From Brevibacterium sp. ZH18 (GTDB taxonomy: Bacteria; Actinomycetota; Actinomycetes; Actinomycetales; Brevibacteriaceae), in assembly GCF_022748595.1 (NCBI RefSeq), contig NZ_JALDSX010000012.1, positions 1-64,000 on the forward strand: DNA of 64,000 nt, read 5' to 3'. The position numbers and the translations under genes were made by a program. Shown one piece after another: positions 28,546 through 37,229 of this stretch. The stretch's first letter is position 1, and the number at the start of each line of letters is the position of its first letter. The notes beneath the pieces were generated by a model. The model worked only from the letters and a program-made list of their open reading frames with translations. It was not told the origin of the DNA and made no database searches.

Positions 28546-29467
28546 GTGTGCTCTCCTCGTTGAGTCGGGTCTGTTCGTTGAGTCGTCTCTGATAGCGGCT
28601 CATTCCCTTGAGCCAGCGGTCGTAGTCGCTGCCTTTCATGCGATACATGTCGAGCACCTCAGGGTGGGGCAGGATGAGGAACTGTTCGCTCTCGACGGCG
28701 TCGAGGACCACGGTCGCAACTGCTGCGGGGCTGAGCACGGTACCGGCTTCGGTGACCGCGGCCTGTGCCGGCCCGTCGGCTCCGCTGGCGCGCAGCAGGT
28801 CCGTATCGACACCCATCGGAGCGATCACCGAAGCTCGGATTCCGTCATCGCGATAGGTCAGCGACAGCCATTCGGCGAAGCCGACCGAGGCGTGTTTGGT
28901 CACCGAGTACGCCGCCGATCCGATCTGGGTGAGCAGGCCCGCCGCCGAGGCGGTCGCGACGAAATATCCCGACCCGGCCTCCTGCCAGCGGGGGACCAGG
29001 GCTTGGGCGGCGCGGATGTGGGCACGCATGTTGACGTCGATGATCGCGTCCCAATCACCGTCAGTGTCGCCGAGGCCGGCGGGTCCGATGATGCCGGCGT
29101 TCGCGAAGTACATGTCGACCCCGCCGAGGCGGTCGTCGGCGAAGCCGATGAGATCGTCGATCCCCGCCACTGAGGACACGTCCCCGACCCACGCGTGAGC
29201 CGAGGCATCAGCCGAGGCATCAGCCGAGGCATCAAGTGCCGCAGCGGTCTCAGTGACTGTGGGGGAGAGGTCGGCGAGGACCACTCGGGCACCGCGTGTG
29301 ATGAGTTCGGTGGCCAGTGCTGCGCCGATCCCGCCTGCAGCACCGGTGACGATGACGCGTTTGCCGGCTGCGGGGGCTTTCACGATGTTCGTACCCGCAG
29401 CGTTGTCGCTGGATGTGTAGTCGCTGGATGCGTTGTCGTCGGGTGTGCTGTCGCTGTGCGTGCTCAT
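28529..29467 (-). CDS. Short-chain dehydrogenase/reductase (SDR)
   Basis: A 312-residue protein. After a 35-residue Ser/Asp/Thr-rich start it has the Rossmann motif VTGAAGGIGAALA (residues ~41-53), DMYFANAGIIG (the NNAG-equivalent, ~125-135) and the active-site YSVTKHASVGFAEWL (~190-204) with Ser upstream (TASAAGLL). An acidic repeat, DASADASADAS, sits near residues 75-85 in a surface loop before WVGDV. It likely oxidises a hydroxyacyl-CoA or alcohol. Its ATG overlaps the kinase stop (ATGA at 29464-29467), and its end overlaps the ACAD start, so the three genes are tightly coupled. Confidence 0.85.
29199..29234. repeat. Three in-frame 12-bp tandem repeats inside the SDR gene
   Basis: GCCGAGGCATCA is repeated exactly three times (29199-29210, 29211-29222, 29223-29234). 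On the coding strand it encodes repeated Asp-Ala-Ser-Ala. The unit is a multiple of three, so expansion or contraction keeps the frame. Confidence 0.8.
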
Positions 29468-30498
29468 GACTTCTCCAGAATGGTCAGGGCTTGGCGGGCC
29501 AGGTCTTCGACTCCGGCGCCTGCGGTTTCCGGATCGAGGTCGAGGTCGCCCATCTTGCCGGTCACGAGGCGTGTGTAGACACCCTCACGGATGCACGCGA
29601 GCTTCCACATGGCGAAGGCCTCGTAGTAGCCGACATCGTGGACCTCGTGGCCGCTGACCTTCTGGTAGCGGTCGATGATCTCGGCGGATTCGGGGAACCC
29701 CTGATCGGGGGTCGGGACCCAGATGCTCGTGTACTCCTGAGGCACGGTGAGCATCGCGACGAAGTAGCCCAGATCGGTGAGCACCTCGCCGACTGCTGTG
29801 AGCTCCCAGTCGACGACCGCGTTGACCGCGCCGTCGGGGGCGAAGATCATGTTGTTGGGTTTGAAATCGCCGTGGGCCAGACCGACGGGACTGCCTGCCG
29901 GGTCGGGCATTCTCTGGGCGAGGGCGTCGTGGACCTCGTGGATGACGGGGGTGTCGCGCATCGAGATCGCTTCGACCTGCCCGAGCCAACGCCGCAGCTG
30001 ACGTTCGATGAGACCACCGTCGCGGCGCAGATCCCCGAGGCCGACCTCGTCGATGTTGACGTGATGGATCGCGGCCAGGGTGTCGACCATGCCGAACGCG
30101 CATGCTCGTTTGTCGTCGAGTCCGGGGCCATCTGAGATCCGCGCCCAGTCGGTCGCGGCGTTCATGGCGAAGCCGGGGCAGTGGTCCATGAAGACGAATG
30201 GCACGTCGAGGATCTCGGAATCGTCGACGATGTCGATGACGTGCGGGACGGGAACTGGGCTGTCCTTGAGCGCGGCCATGATCCGTCCCTCGCGGGAGAC
30301 GTTGTGGGCGCTGCCGCCGGTGTGTCCCAGCGGCGGACGCCGGAGCACCCATCGAGGCTGGCCTCCAACGGTGATCGTGAAAGTGAGATTCGACCGTCCG
30401 ACGGACATGACTTGGACGTCGAAGTCGGTGACTCCGAACCGGTTCTCAATCCATGGTCCGATGGTTTCGGCATCGAATCCTGCAGGTGCTGTGGTCAA
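29464..30498 (-). CDS. APH-fold phosphotransferase (ACAD10/11- and LvaA-like kinase)
   Basis: The start is set at TTG 30498 because GGGAGGG lies just upstream; a longer TTG start at 30513 would put that ribosome site inside the gene. The 344-residue product has the aminoglycoside-phosphotransferase fold: SVGRSNLTFTITVGGQPRWVLRRPP (nucleotide loop and Lys/Arg), the catalytic loop GLAHGDFKPNNMIF (residues ~198-211) and VNAVVDWELTAVGEVLTDLGY (the metal-binding Asp). This subgroup is found with acyl-CoA dehydrogenases. LvaA phosphorylates 4-hydroxyacyl-CoA in levulinate catabolism. It leads a minus-strand operon with SDR, ACAD and ligase. It is divergent from an MDR gene. Confidence 0.83.
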   Translation of the reverse strand: MTTAPAGFDAETIGPWIENRFGVTDFDVQVMSVGRSNLTFTITVGGQPRWVLRRPPLGHTGGSAHNVSREGRIMAALKDSPVPVPHVIDIVDDSEILDVPFVFMDHCPGFAMNAATDWARISDGPGLDDKRACAFGMVDTLAAIHHVNIDEVGLGDLRRDGGLIERQLRRWLGQVEAISMRDTPVIHEVHDALAQRMPDPAGSPVGLAHGDFKPNNMIFAPDGAVNAVVDWELTAVGEVLTDLGYFVAMLTVPQEYTSIWVPTPDQGFPESAEIIDRYQKVSGHEVHDVGYYEAFAMWKLACIREGVYTRLVTGKMGDLDLDPETAGAGVEDLARQALTILEKS

Positions 30499-30514
30499 CG
30501 TCGACCCTCCCAAG

Positions 30515-30528
30515 TGAACAATCGTTCA
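30515..30528. promoter_or_regulatory. Candidate TetR-type operator between the kinase and MDR genes
   Basis: TGAAC-AATC-GTTCA (30515-30528) is a near-palindrome (12 of 14 positions symmetric), and a further GTTCAC follows at 30534. It lies immediately upstream of the TTG start region of the kinase operon. It may be the binding site of the TetR protein at 33173, which I infer only from location. Confidence 0.45.
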
Positions 30529-30651
30529 GTTTCGTTCACAGTATTCAACCCGGGCGTGTGAGTCAAGCTGAAATCGTGATGCCAGTCACGGTCGAATGTG
30601 ATAGTGATGATTGGGTTGTCCCAAGCACCTTTCATCGACAGTGAGGAAATC

Positions 30652-31623
30652 ATGAGAGCCATTCGCGTAACCGCTCTGACCGGGCCCGACGATGTGGAGC
30701 TCGCCGAGGTTGATCGGCCGAGCCCGGGGGAGCGCGAAGTGCTCATCGAGGTCGCCTATGCCGGTGTGACCTTCCCTGAGCTGCTCCAGACCCGGGGCAT
30801 GTATCAGGTCAAGCACGATCTGCCGTTCGTCCTCGGTTCGGAGGCTGCCGGCATCGTCGCCGAGGCTGGACCTGGGTCCCGCTTCTCCGTGGGCGACCGT
30901 GTGGCCGCCATCCCCGGCAAAGGCTCGTTCGCCGAATTCATGGTGGTCAATGATGAGCAGACGGTGCCCGTGCCGGACGGCATCAGTCTGGCGCATGCGG
31001 CGGGAATGCCGATGAACGTGCTCACCGCGGACTTCGCATTGCGTTTGAGGGCGCAGGCGAAGGCCGGTCAGTCCATCCTCGTCCACGGTGCCGCCGGCGG
31101 GCTCGGCTCGGCTGCCGTGCAGATGGCGCTGGCCATCGGCCTCGACGTCGTCGGTGTGGTCTCGACGGAGGCCAAGGCTGAGACCGTGCGAGGGCTCGGT
31201 GCCACCCACGTGGTCATGGCCGAGAGATTCAAGGACGCGACCAAGGAGATCTACCCGAACGGAGTCGACTATGTCTTCGACCCGGTCGGCGGGGACCGCT
31301 TCACCGACTCGACCCGAGTGCTCGCACCCTATGGACGCCTTCTGGTCCTCGGATTCACTGCCGGTGAGATCCCCTCGGTCAAGGTCAATCGTCTGCTGCT
31401 GAAGAACATCTCCGTCGATGGTGTGGCGTGGGGAGCCGCGACCCGCGAGCGGCCCGGCTACATTGCCGAGCAGTGGGACGCGATCGCCGACTATGTGGCC
31501 GCGGGCAAGCTCAATCCGGCGATTCACGGCACCTACCCGCTCAGCGACGCCGCGAAGGCGGTCGGCGAACTCGATTCCCGCAGTGTGCAGGGCAAGGTCC
31601 TCCTCGAACTCAAAGGCGAGTAG
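30652..31623 (+). CDS. Zinc-independent MDR oxidoreductase (NADPH:quinone oxidoreductase type)
   Basis: ATG 30652 follows GAGGAAAT, giving 323 residues (MRAIRVTALTGPDDVELAEV). The GroES-like N-domain reads EVLIEVAYAGVTFPELLQTRGMYQ. The nucleotide domain has VHGAAGGLGSAAVQMALAIG (residues ~142-161), the quinone-oxidoreductase fingerprint. There is no Zn-ligand Cys/His set. It reduces quinones or enones with NADPH. It is divergent from the kinase operon and converges with an acyl-CoA dehydrogenase gene, with a clear bidirectional hairpin between. Confidence 0.85.
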   Translation: MRAIRVTALTGPDDVELAEVDRPSPGEREVLIEVAYAGVTFPELLQTRGMYQVKHDLPFVLGSEAAGIVAEAGPGSRFSVGDRVAAIPGKGSFAEFMVVNDEQTVPVPDGISLAHAAGMPMNVLTADFALRLRAQAKAGQSILVHGAAGGLGSAAVQMALAIGLDVVGVVSTEAKAETVRGLGATHVVMAERFKDATKEIYPNGVDYVFDPVGGDRFTDSTRVLAPYGRLLVLGFTAGEIPSVKVNRLLLKNISVDGVAWGAATRERPGYIAEQWDAIADYVAAGKLNPAIHGTYPLSDAAKAVGELDSRSVQGKVLLELKGE

Positions 31624-31640
31624 AGAGCGCTAAAACACAA

Positions 31641-31683
31641 GTGTGCGGTGCGGCTGTGGGCAATCCACGGTTGCACCGCACAC
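31641..31683. terminator. Bidirectional hairpin terminator between MDR and acyl-CoA dehydrogenase genes
   Basis: GTGTGCGGTGC (31641-31651) pairs perfectly with GCACCGCACAC (31673-31683); an inner GTGG/CCAC pair shortens the 21-base loop. It sits exactly between the two converging stop codons. Confidence 0.8.
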
Positions 31684-31684
31684 C

Positions 31685-32851
31685 TCACTTTCGGCGGTGG
31701 CGCTTGGCGATGTCGCGGCCGACGAGTTCCTTCATCACCTCGTTCGATCCGCCGAAGATCGCCTGGACCCGGCTGTCCTTGAACGCTCGGGTGATCGGGT
31801 ATTCGAGCATGTAACCATAGCCGCCGAAGAGCTGCAGGCACCTGTTGATGACCTCGATCTCGAGGTCGGAGCCCAGGTACTTCGCCTTGGCTGCGTCGAC
31901 GGGAGTCAGCTCACCGGCGTTGAGTGCCAGCGCACAGCGGTCGACGAATGCCTCAAGGGCATCGACGCGGGTTTCGAGCTCGGCGAGTTCGAAGCGCGTG
32001 TTCTGGAAGTCCCCGATCGTCTGCCCGAACGCTGGCCGGGTGAAGACGTATTCGCCCGTCCATGCAAGTGCTGCTCTGGCGCCGGCCAGTGTTCCCGAAC
32101 CGATGAGCATGCGCTCGGTCGGCAGGTTGACCATGAGGTGGATGAACCCTTGGTCGAGTTCGCCGAGGAGGGCATCGGCGGGCACGCGCACATCGGAGAA
32201 GGAAAGCTCCGAGGTGTCCTGGGCGTCCATGCCGAGCTTCTTGAGCTTGCGCCCGCGTTCGAAGCCCGGTGTGCCGTCGTCGACGATGAACAGTGAAGTC
32301 CCCTGGGACGGTTTGGCGTCGGGGTTCGTGCGGGCGACGACGATGACGAAGTCGCAGTGATAGCCATTGGTGATGAAGGTCTTCGCGCCGTTGATCACCC
32401 AGCCGTCCCCGTCGCGCACAGCCTTGGTCGTGATGCCTTGCAGGTCAGAGCCGGCATTCGGCTCGGTCATGGCGATCGCACCGATCGCCTCGCCCGAGGC
32501 AAGGCCTGGCAGGTACTTCTCCTTCTGAGCCTGGGTGCCGAAGGCCAGGAGGTAGCCGGGAACGATGCCGTCGGATACGCCCCATCCACTTGTGGTCCCA
32601 CCGACGCCTCGGCGAGCGATCTCTTCGGCCCGGACCATCTCGAATCGGAAGTCATCGACTCCGGCTCCACCGAATTCCTCGGGGATGGTCAGGCCGATGA
32701 CGCCCGCCTCGGCGGCCTTCTTCCACATCGATCGGTCGACGAGATGGTTCTCCTCCCAGGCCTCGACGTGGGGCACGACCTCACGGTCGAGGAAGGTGGC
32801 GACGGTGCCGCGGAAGGCTTCGTGGTCTTCGTTGTACAGGTTCCTCTTCAC
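31685..32851 (-). CDS. Acyl-CoA dehydrogenase
   Basis: A 388-residue flavoenzyme. It has GVIGLTIPEEFGGAGVDDFRFEMVRAEE in the N-domain, IAMTEPNAGSDLQGITTKAV (residues ~123-142) as the FAD/substrate motif, NGAKTFITNGYHCDFVIVVART, and the C-terminal LFGGYGYMLEYPITRAFKDSRVQAIFGGSNEVMKEL. The catalytic Glu of the short/medium-chain group would lie in the GGSNEVMK segment. The start is GTG 32851 with GAGG about ten bases upstream. It is divergent from the TetR gene and probably controlled by it. The substrate chain length is unknown. Confidence 0.88.
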   Translation of the reverse strand: MKRNLYNEDHEAFRGTVATFLDREVVPHVEAWEENHLVDRSMWKKAAEAGVIGLTIPEEFGGAGVDDFRFEMVRAEEIARRGVGGTTSGWGVSDGIVPGYLLAFGTQAQKEKYLPGLASGEAIGAIAMTEPNAGSDLQGITTKAVRDGDGWVINGAKTFITNGYHCDFVIVVARTNPDAKPSQGTSLFIVDDGTPGFERGRKLKKLGMDAQDTSELSFSDVRVPADALLGELDQGFIHLMVNLPTERMLIGSGTLAGARAALAWTGEYVFTRPAFGQTIGDFQNTRFELAELETRVDALEAFVDRCALALNAGELTPVDAAKAKYLGSDLEIEVINRCLQLFGGYGYMLEYPITRAFKDSRVQAIFGGSNEVMKELVGRDIAKRHRRK

Positions 32852-33089
32852 AGGTGGTGTCCTCTTCGTCGAGCGGGTTCAGTGCAGTTTCAGGGTGGCG
32901 AAGGAATCCGCTGCTGAAAATGTGACCCAGATAACTGATCGTGCGTTAAGATTTCCACGAAGACGAGAAACAGTCAAGGTCGACCGTAAGTCAGTGGACA
33001 GCAGTACGGCAGACACGGACGCATGCAGTGTGGCAGCGAATAGCCGCCGAGGCTGCTGTTCGTCCCAGCGATTGCAGAGGAGCCGTCAG
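32852..33089. other. Intergenic region between divergent acyl-CoA dehydrogenase and TetR genes
   Basis: About 240 bp without a credible gene; with the 28-codon ORF below the full gap is 321 bp. It contains an AT-richer patch near 32915-32965 (CAGATAACTGATCGTGCG, then TTAAGATTTCC), likely the divergent promoter area. I see no perfect palindrome of the TGAAC-N4-GTTCA kind found at 30515. Confidence 0.4.
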
Positions 33090-33176
33090 ATGGAGATTCG
33101 CGACATCGTGGCCAAGCCGATGCGCAACGGAGAGGTCATCAGGCTCGACGGCGCGATCCGGATGGCCTCGAAATGA
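33090..33176 (+). CDS. Possible 28-residue leader/small ORF coupled to the TetR gene
   Basis: ATG 33090 follows GAGGAG about nine bases upstream and encodes MEIRDIVAKPMRNGEVIRLDG plus IRMASK. It ends in TGA 33174-33176, which overlaps the TetR ATG (ATGA). Third positions are mostly G or C, as in real genes here. No family is recognised. It could be a regulatory leader peptide, a small protein, or the remnant of a longer gene. Confidence 0.4.
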   Translation: MEIRDIVAKPMRNGEVIRLDGAIRMASK

Positions 33177-33835
33177 CTGACCCTGACCGAGTAGGCCAGG
33201 CAGATCGCACCGCCCGGTCGCAGGAGCTCATCCTCGACGCGACGATCGAGTGTCTGCTCGCCGAAGGCTATGCGGCGACGACCACGATGAAGGTCCAGGC
33301 GAAGGCGGGAGTGACCCGCGGCAGACTGCTCCACCACTTCCCGTCGAAGAGGGAGCTGCTCACGGCTGCGGTCACCCGCCTCGGCGAACAGCGCCTCAAC
33401 CGGAATCTCGAGGACCGCACCGATGACTTCAGTCTGTCCCTGGCCGAAAAGCGTCCGCCCGCCGCCGAGGTGGAGAAGAGGTCCGACTGGGCCGTGATGA
33501 TCCTATGGGCGGGGCTGATGCACTCGAGCTTCTTCACCGCTCTGGAGCTGTGGATAGCGTCGCGAACCGACGATGCGCTCGCCGACAAGGTCAGGGCGCA
33601 TGAGAAGAACGTGTTCGAAAGAGTGAGAGAGAATGCTCGCGAGCTGTTCGGGCCGGCCATCGCGTCGCAGGCAGGATACGACCACATGTTCTCCGTGCTC
33701 TTCTCGAGCATGCGCGGGATGGCCGTGACCTACACGTTCTCCCACCTCGATCCCCAGACCGAACCGATGATCACAACCTGGCAGCAGATCGCCAGGTCCC
33801 TCCTGACGGACGCACCCGCCGTGGACCCGCGCTGA
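33173..33835 (+). CDS. TetR-family transcriptional regulator
   Basis: A 220-residue protein. The N-terminal helix-turn-helix reads ARSQELILDATIECLLAEGYAATTTMKVQAKAGVTRGRLLHHFPSKRELL (in residues ~12-62), the standard TetR form. The C-terminal ligand-binding part is helical (WAVMILWAGLMHSSFFTALELWIASR). It lies 44 bp ahead of an acyl-CoA synthetase gene on the same strand and divergent from an acyl-CoA dehydrogenase gene, so it probably controls both in response to an acyl-CoA or a fatty acid. Confidence 0.87.
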   Translation: MTDPDRVGQADRTARSQELILDATIECLLAEGYAATTTMKVQAKAGVTRGRLLHHFPSKRELLTAAVTRLGEQRLNRNLEDRTDDFSLSLAEKRPPAAEVEKRSDWAVMILWAGLMHSSFFTALELWIASRTDDALADKVRAHEKNVFERVRENARELFGPAIASQAGYDHMFSVLFSSMRGMAVTYTFSHLDPQTEPMITTWQQIARSLLTDAPAVDPR

Positions 33836-33879
33836 ACCGACCCGATGACCACCGATGTCGACGATGACGAGGAAGTAAC

Positions 33880-35442
33880 ATGTATCCAGGAAAATGGGCA
33901 GCACAGAATCCCGACAAACCCGCTCTCATCATGGCGGACACCGATGCGGTGCTCACCTACGGCGAGCTGGAGGACCGATCACTTCGGCTGGCCAACCACC
34001 TGCGCTCGAAAGGCTTCGAGAAGGGCGACCACATCGCGGTCATGGCCGAGAACCGGTTCGAGATCATCGAGGCACTGTGGGCGGCGCTGCGCACCGGGAC
34101 CATCATCACGGTCGTCAATTCTCATCTGACGGCGACGGAATCGGCCTACATCGTCGATGACTGCGACGCTCGTGCCTTCCTTCTCTCGACCCGTATGGAG
34201 AATGCAGGCGAGGTCGCTGCTGGGTGCCAGCAGATCGAGAACCGGATCCGCATCGATGCTGTCCCCGACGGTGAGGCGGGGGAAACCTTCGCTGGCTGGG
34301 ACGACTATGAAGAGGTGCTCGCGGCCGCCTCGGCGGATAGGCCCGAGGTCGAGCCCCGCGGTGACGACATGCTCTACTCCTCGGGCACGACCGGACGACC
34401 GAAGGGCATCCTGCCCGGGGCCACGGACCTGCTCATCGAGGACGAGGACGTTCCGCTCATCAGCCTGTTCCGCGCCCTCTACGGGTTCGACGATGAGACG
34501 GTCTACCTCTCGCCCGCGCCTCTCTACCACGCCGCACCGCTGCGGTACGTGATGACGACGCACTCACAGGGCGGCACCGTTGTCGTCATGCCCCACTTCG
34601 ATGCCGAGAACGCATTGGCGCTGATCGAGAAGCACCGTGTCACGCACTCGCAGTGGGTGCCCACGATGTTCATCCGGATGCTCAAACTGCCCGACGAGGT
34701 GCGTCGTTCCTTCGACGTCTCCAGCCTCAAGGTCGCCATACACGCCGCCGCCCCATGCCCACCGGAGGTCAAGCGGGCCATGATCGAATGGTGGGGTCCG
34801 GTGGTCCATGAGTACTATGCCGCGACCGAAAGCAACGGTATTACCATCATCGATAGTCAGCAGGCGCTCGAGAGGCCGGGCTCGGTCGGGCGTGACGGAG
34901 TCAAAGGCATCGTCCACATCTGCGGGCCAGGTGGGGAGGAGCTGCCAGCTGGTGAGGTCGGAGTCATCTACTTCGAAGCCGCCTCGGCACTGTTCGAATA
35001 CTACAAGGATCCGTCGAAGACCGCGGCGTCCAGGCACCCGGATCACCCGGACACGTGGGCGACGACCGGAGATATGGGCTACCTTGACGAGGACCGGTTT
35101 CTCTACATCGCCGAGCGCACCACGGGCCTCATCATCTCCGGTGGTGTGAACATCTACCCGCAGGAGATCGAGAATGCGCTCGCCCTGCGGCCCCAGATCG
35201 CCGACGTGGCCGTGGTGGGCAAGGCCGATGACGAACTCGGGCAGATTCCAGTCGCGTTCGTGCAGTTGGCCGATGGCGTCGCTGGGGCGGGGCAGGCCGA
35301 TGAGATCCGCAGCTGGCTGGTCGACCGGTTGGCTCGGTTCAAGATTCCCCGCGAGTTCTACTTCGTCCCGGAGCTGCCGCGCACGCCGACGGGGAAGCTG
35401 GTCAAACGCAAGCTGCCGGATCCCGCGACGCTGGCAGGATGA
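33880..35442 (+). CDS. AMP-binding acyl-CoA synthetase (third ligase of the region)
   Basis: A 520-residue adenylate-forming enzyme with MYPGKWAAQNPDKPALIMADT at the start, P-loop LYSSGTTGRPKGIL (residues ~164-177), YAATESNGITIID (the YGxTE-like motif with Ala-Thr-Glu-Ser, ~309-321), the hinge TTGDMGYLDEDRFLYIAERTTGLIISGG and the Lys region LPRTPTGKLVKRKL. It differs clearly from the two paralogs at 23.7-27.3 kb. GAGGAAG upstream supports the start. It is in line with the TetR gene and is convergent with the NERD-helicase gene. Confidence 0.88.
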   Translation: MYPGKWAAQNPDKPALIMADTDAVLTYGELEDRSLRLANHLRSKGFEKGDHIAVMAENRFEIIEALWAALRTGTIITVVNSHLTATESAYIVDDCDARAFLLSTRMENAGEVAAGCQQIENRIRIDAVPDGEAGETFAGWDDYEEVLAAASADRPEVEPRGDDMLYSSGTTGRPKGILPGATDLLIEDEDVPLISLFRALYGFDDETVYLSPAPLYHAAPLRYVMTTHSQGGTVVVMPHFDAENALALIEKHRVTHSQWVPTMFIRMLKLPDEVRRSFDVSSLKVAIHAAAPCPPEVKRAMIEWWGPVVHEYYAATESNGITIIDSQQALERPGSVGRDGVKGIVHICGPGGEELPAGEVGVIYFEAASALFEYYKDPSKTAASRHPDHPDTWATTGDMGYLDEDRFLYIAERTTGLIISGGVNIYPQEIENALALRPQIADVAVVGKADDELGQIPVAFVQLADGVAGAGQADEIRSWLVDRLARFKIPREFYFVPELPRTPTGKLVKRKLPDPATLAG

Positions 35443-35475
35443 ATCGCACTGTGCTGCGCGAGTCGTCAGCTTTTC

Positions 35476-37092
35476 TCACACGCCGTAGACCTGGTCGAAC
35501 GCACTCATGTCGCCGACGACTACGAGTTTCGTCGTGGCCCGGGACATCCCCACGTAGAGCATGTCCACTGCCCGTTCGACGTCGCGGAAGCCGTTGATGC
35601 ACAGGACCACGACGGGTCGTTCGAGGCCTTTGAACCCGAGGACGTGGCCGTAGAAGACGTCTTCGGTGGCGAAGAACTGGTCCCAGTAGGCCGACGTCCC
35701 CTCGGTCTCCACGATCGATCGCTGCTCGGGGTGTCGGCTGCCCGTGGTGAGCAGTGCGATGTCGCCGGGGTTCCAGCCTGCATCCATGAGCGATTCGACC
35801 TGCCCGTCCGCTTCGGCCAGAGCTGACTCGAGGTCGGTCTCGACCCAGTCGATCTCCTCGCCGGGACCGTTGCGGGGAATCGGCGGGTCGATGGCGAGGT
35901 CGGCGAAACCGGCCACGATCTGTTCGGAGTTGCGCAGATTCTCATCGAGTTGGATCGGGTTCATCGTGATCGGGGACGCGCCCTGACGGCCGAAGATCCG
36001 CTGCCGTTCATCGGTGAAGACGTAGAGCGTGCCGTCGACCTGATTGCGCAAGCATGATTGGACGGCTTCCCACCACAGGAGGCTGAAATCCTGGCCCTCG
36101 TCGATGACGATGGCATCGAAGAGATTCTTCCGCGGACGCTCGTCGGCGAGGTCTTTGAGCTGCAGCGGCAGGTCGCGCTCCCAGTACTCGGAATCGTCAT
36201 CGCTGCCCGGTGCCGCTCCCCAGGAGATCGGCAGATCGTGGAACAGGCCCACATATGCTGGGCGGTCCTCTTCTGGCCAGTGGGCGGTGAAGAGCTGGAG
36301 GAACCGGCCCAGACCGCGGGAATAGCACATGAGGGCGACCCGTTTGCCCTCGCGCGTGAGCGACTGGGCTTTGAGCAGCGCCAGGTAGGTCTTGCCGGTT
36401 CCGGCGCCACCGCTGATCTCGGCTCGATTCTGGTGCCGCAGAATGTTGATGAGCTTCGCCTGCTCCCGGCTGAGTTCGTCGGCGCGGTCGGAGATCTCTG
36501 AGGCTCTGAGGCTGACGTTCTCCACCGCTTGATTCGTCCGGCGCAGGTTCTTCAGGACGAACTCGTGGGAAGTGGAGATGCTGTCGCGCTCAGGGTTGAA
36601 GTCGTATCTCAGCTGGGCGGAGATGACGCCGGCGATCGAACCGAGCTGCGTGGAATCGACGAGCTGGCGCCGGGGTGCGTCCGGCTGATCCCAGTCCTGT
36701 GGTAGCTGCGTGTAGGGAAGCACCGCAAGATGGCTGATAGGCCCGGGCAGCGTCGAGACCCGGTTGCGCAGATAGTCGACGAGGTTGTGCTTGGCGACCA
36801 TCGCCTGCTCGACAGGGGAGACCTTGAGTCGATTTCGACGGCCATGCCCGTCCTGGGTGATCCACGTTCCGTCTTCGACGCTGACTCGGCCGCCTTTGAC
36901 CTCGATGACGGCGATCCCGAACCCGGGCCAGAGCACGAGGATGTCGATCTCGACGTCCTTGTCGTCTCCGGTCAGACGTTGGCCGTGGACCATCGTCGCC
37001 TCGTCGGGGAGCTGTTCGCACAAGGACTCCCAGACCGTCGCCTCGGCGGTGGAGCCTTTGAAATCAGGTTGCTGCGGAATCAACGTGACCAT
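35476..37092 (-). CDS. NERD nuclease-domain / superfamily-1 helicase protein
   Basis: A 538-residue protein. Residues ~10-115 form a NERD domain: EIDILVLWPGFGIAVIEVKGG has the D...E-x-K nuclease arrangement. Residues ~200-538 form an SF1 helicase: Q-motif REQAKLINILR, Walker A SGGAGTGKTYLAL, motif II FDAIVIDEGQDF, motif III VFTDERQRIF and motif VI MLYVGMSRATTKLVVVGD. The order and spacing are those of UvrD-like enzymes without a large 2B domain. NERD-helicases are thought to act in DNA processing and are sometimes found in defence loci. No other defence gene is adjacent. It is transcribed alone. Confidence 0.85.
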   Translation of the reverse strand: MVTLIPQQPDFKGSTAEATVWESLCEQLPDEATMVHGQRLTGDDKDVEIDILVLWPGFGIAVIEVKGGRVSVEDGTWITQDGHGRRNRLKVSPVEQAMVAKHNLVDYLRNRVSTLPGPISHLAVLPYTQLPQDWDQPDAPRRQLVDSTQLGSIAGVISAQLRYDFNPERDSISTSHEFVLKNLRRTNQAVENVSLRASEISDRADELSREQAKLINILRHQNRAEISGGAGTGKTYLALLKAQSLTREGKRVALMCYSRGLGRFLQLFTAHWPEEDRPAYVGLFHDLPISWGAAPGSDDDSEYWERDLPLQLKDLADERPRKNLFDAIVIDEGQDFSLLWWEAVQSCLRNQVDGTLYVFTDERQRIFGRQGASPITMNPIQLDENLRNSEQIVAGFADLAIDPPIPRNGPGEEIDWVETDLESALAEADGQVESLMDAGWNPGDIALLTTGSRHPEQRSIVETEGTSAYWDQFFATEDVFYGHVLGFKGLERPVVVLCINGFRDVERAVDMLYVGMSRATTKLVVVGDMSAFDQVYGV

Positions 37093-37146
37093 AAGCCGAG
37101 ACTAGCCGAGGATCTGAGGAATCCGGTGGAGGGCAGCCGGACAGAC

Positions 37147-37177
37147 TTCGGGCCCGCTGGTCATCAGCGGGCCCGAA
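37147..37177 (-). terminator. Strong hairpin terminator downstream of the MHS transporter
   Basis: Perfect 13-base arms TTCGGGCCCGCTG (37147-37159) and CAGCGGGCCCGAA (37165-37177) enclose a 5-base loop. It lies 53 bp past the transporter stop on the minus strand and isolates it from the NERD-helicase gene downstream. Confidence 0.85.
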
Positions 37178-37229
37178 ATCCTTCTCAGCGATCGGTGAGT
37201 CCGTCACATGTGGACGGCGAACTCAGAGC

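Noticed and set aside
35476-37092. Idea that the NERD-helicase marks a larger defence island
   Set aside because: Both neighbours (acyl-CoA synthetase, MHS transporter) are metabolic, and no methylase, toxin or mobile gene is adjacent.
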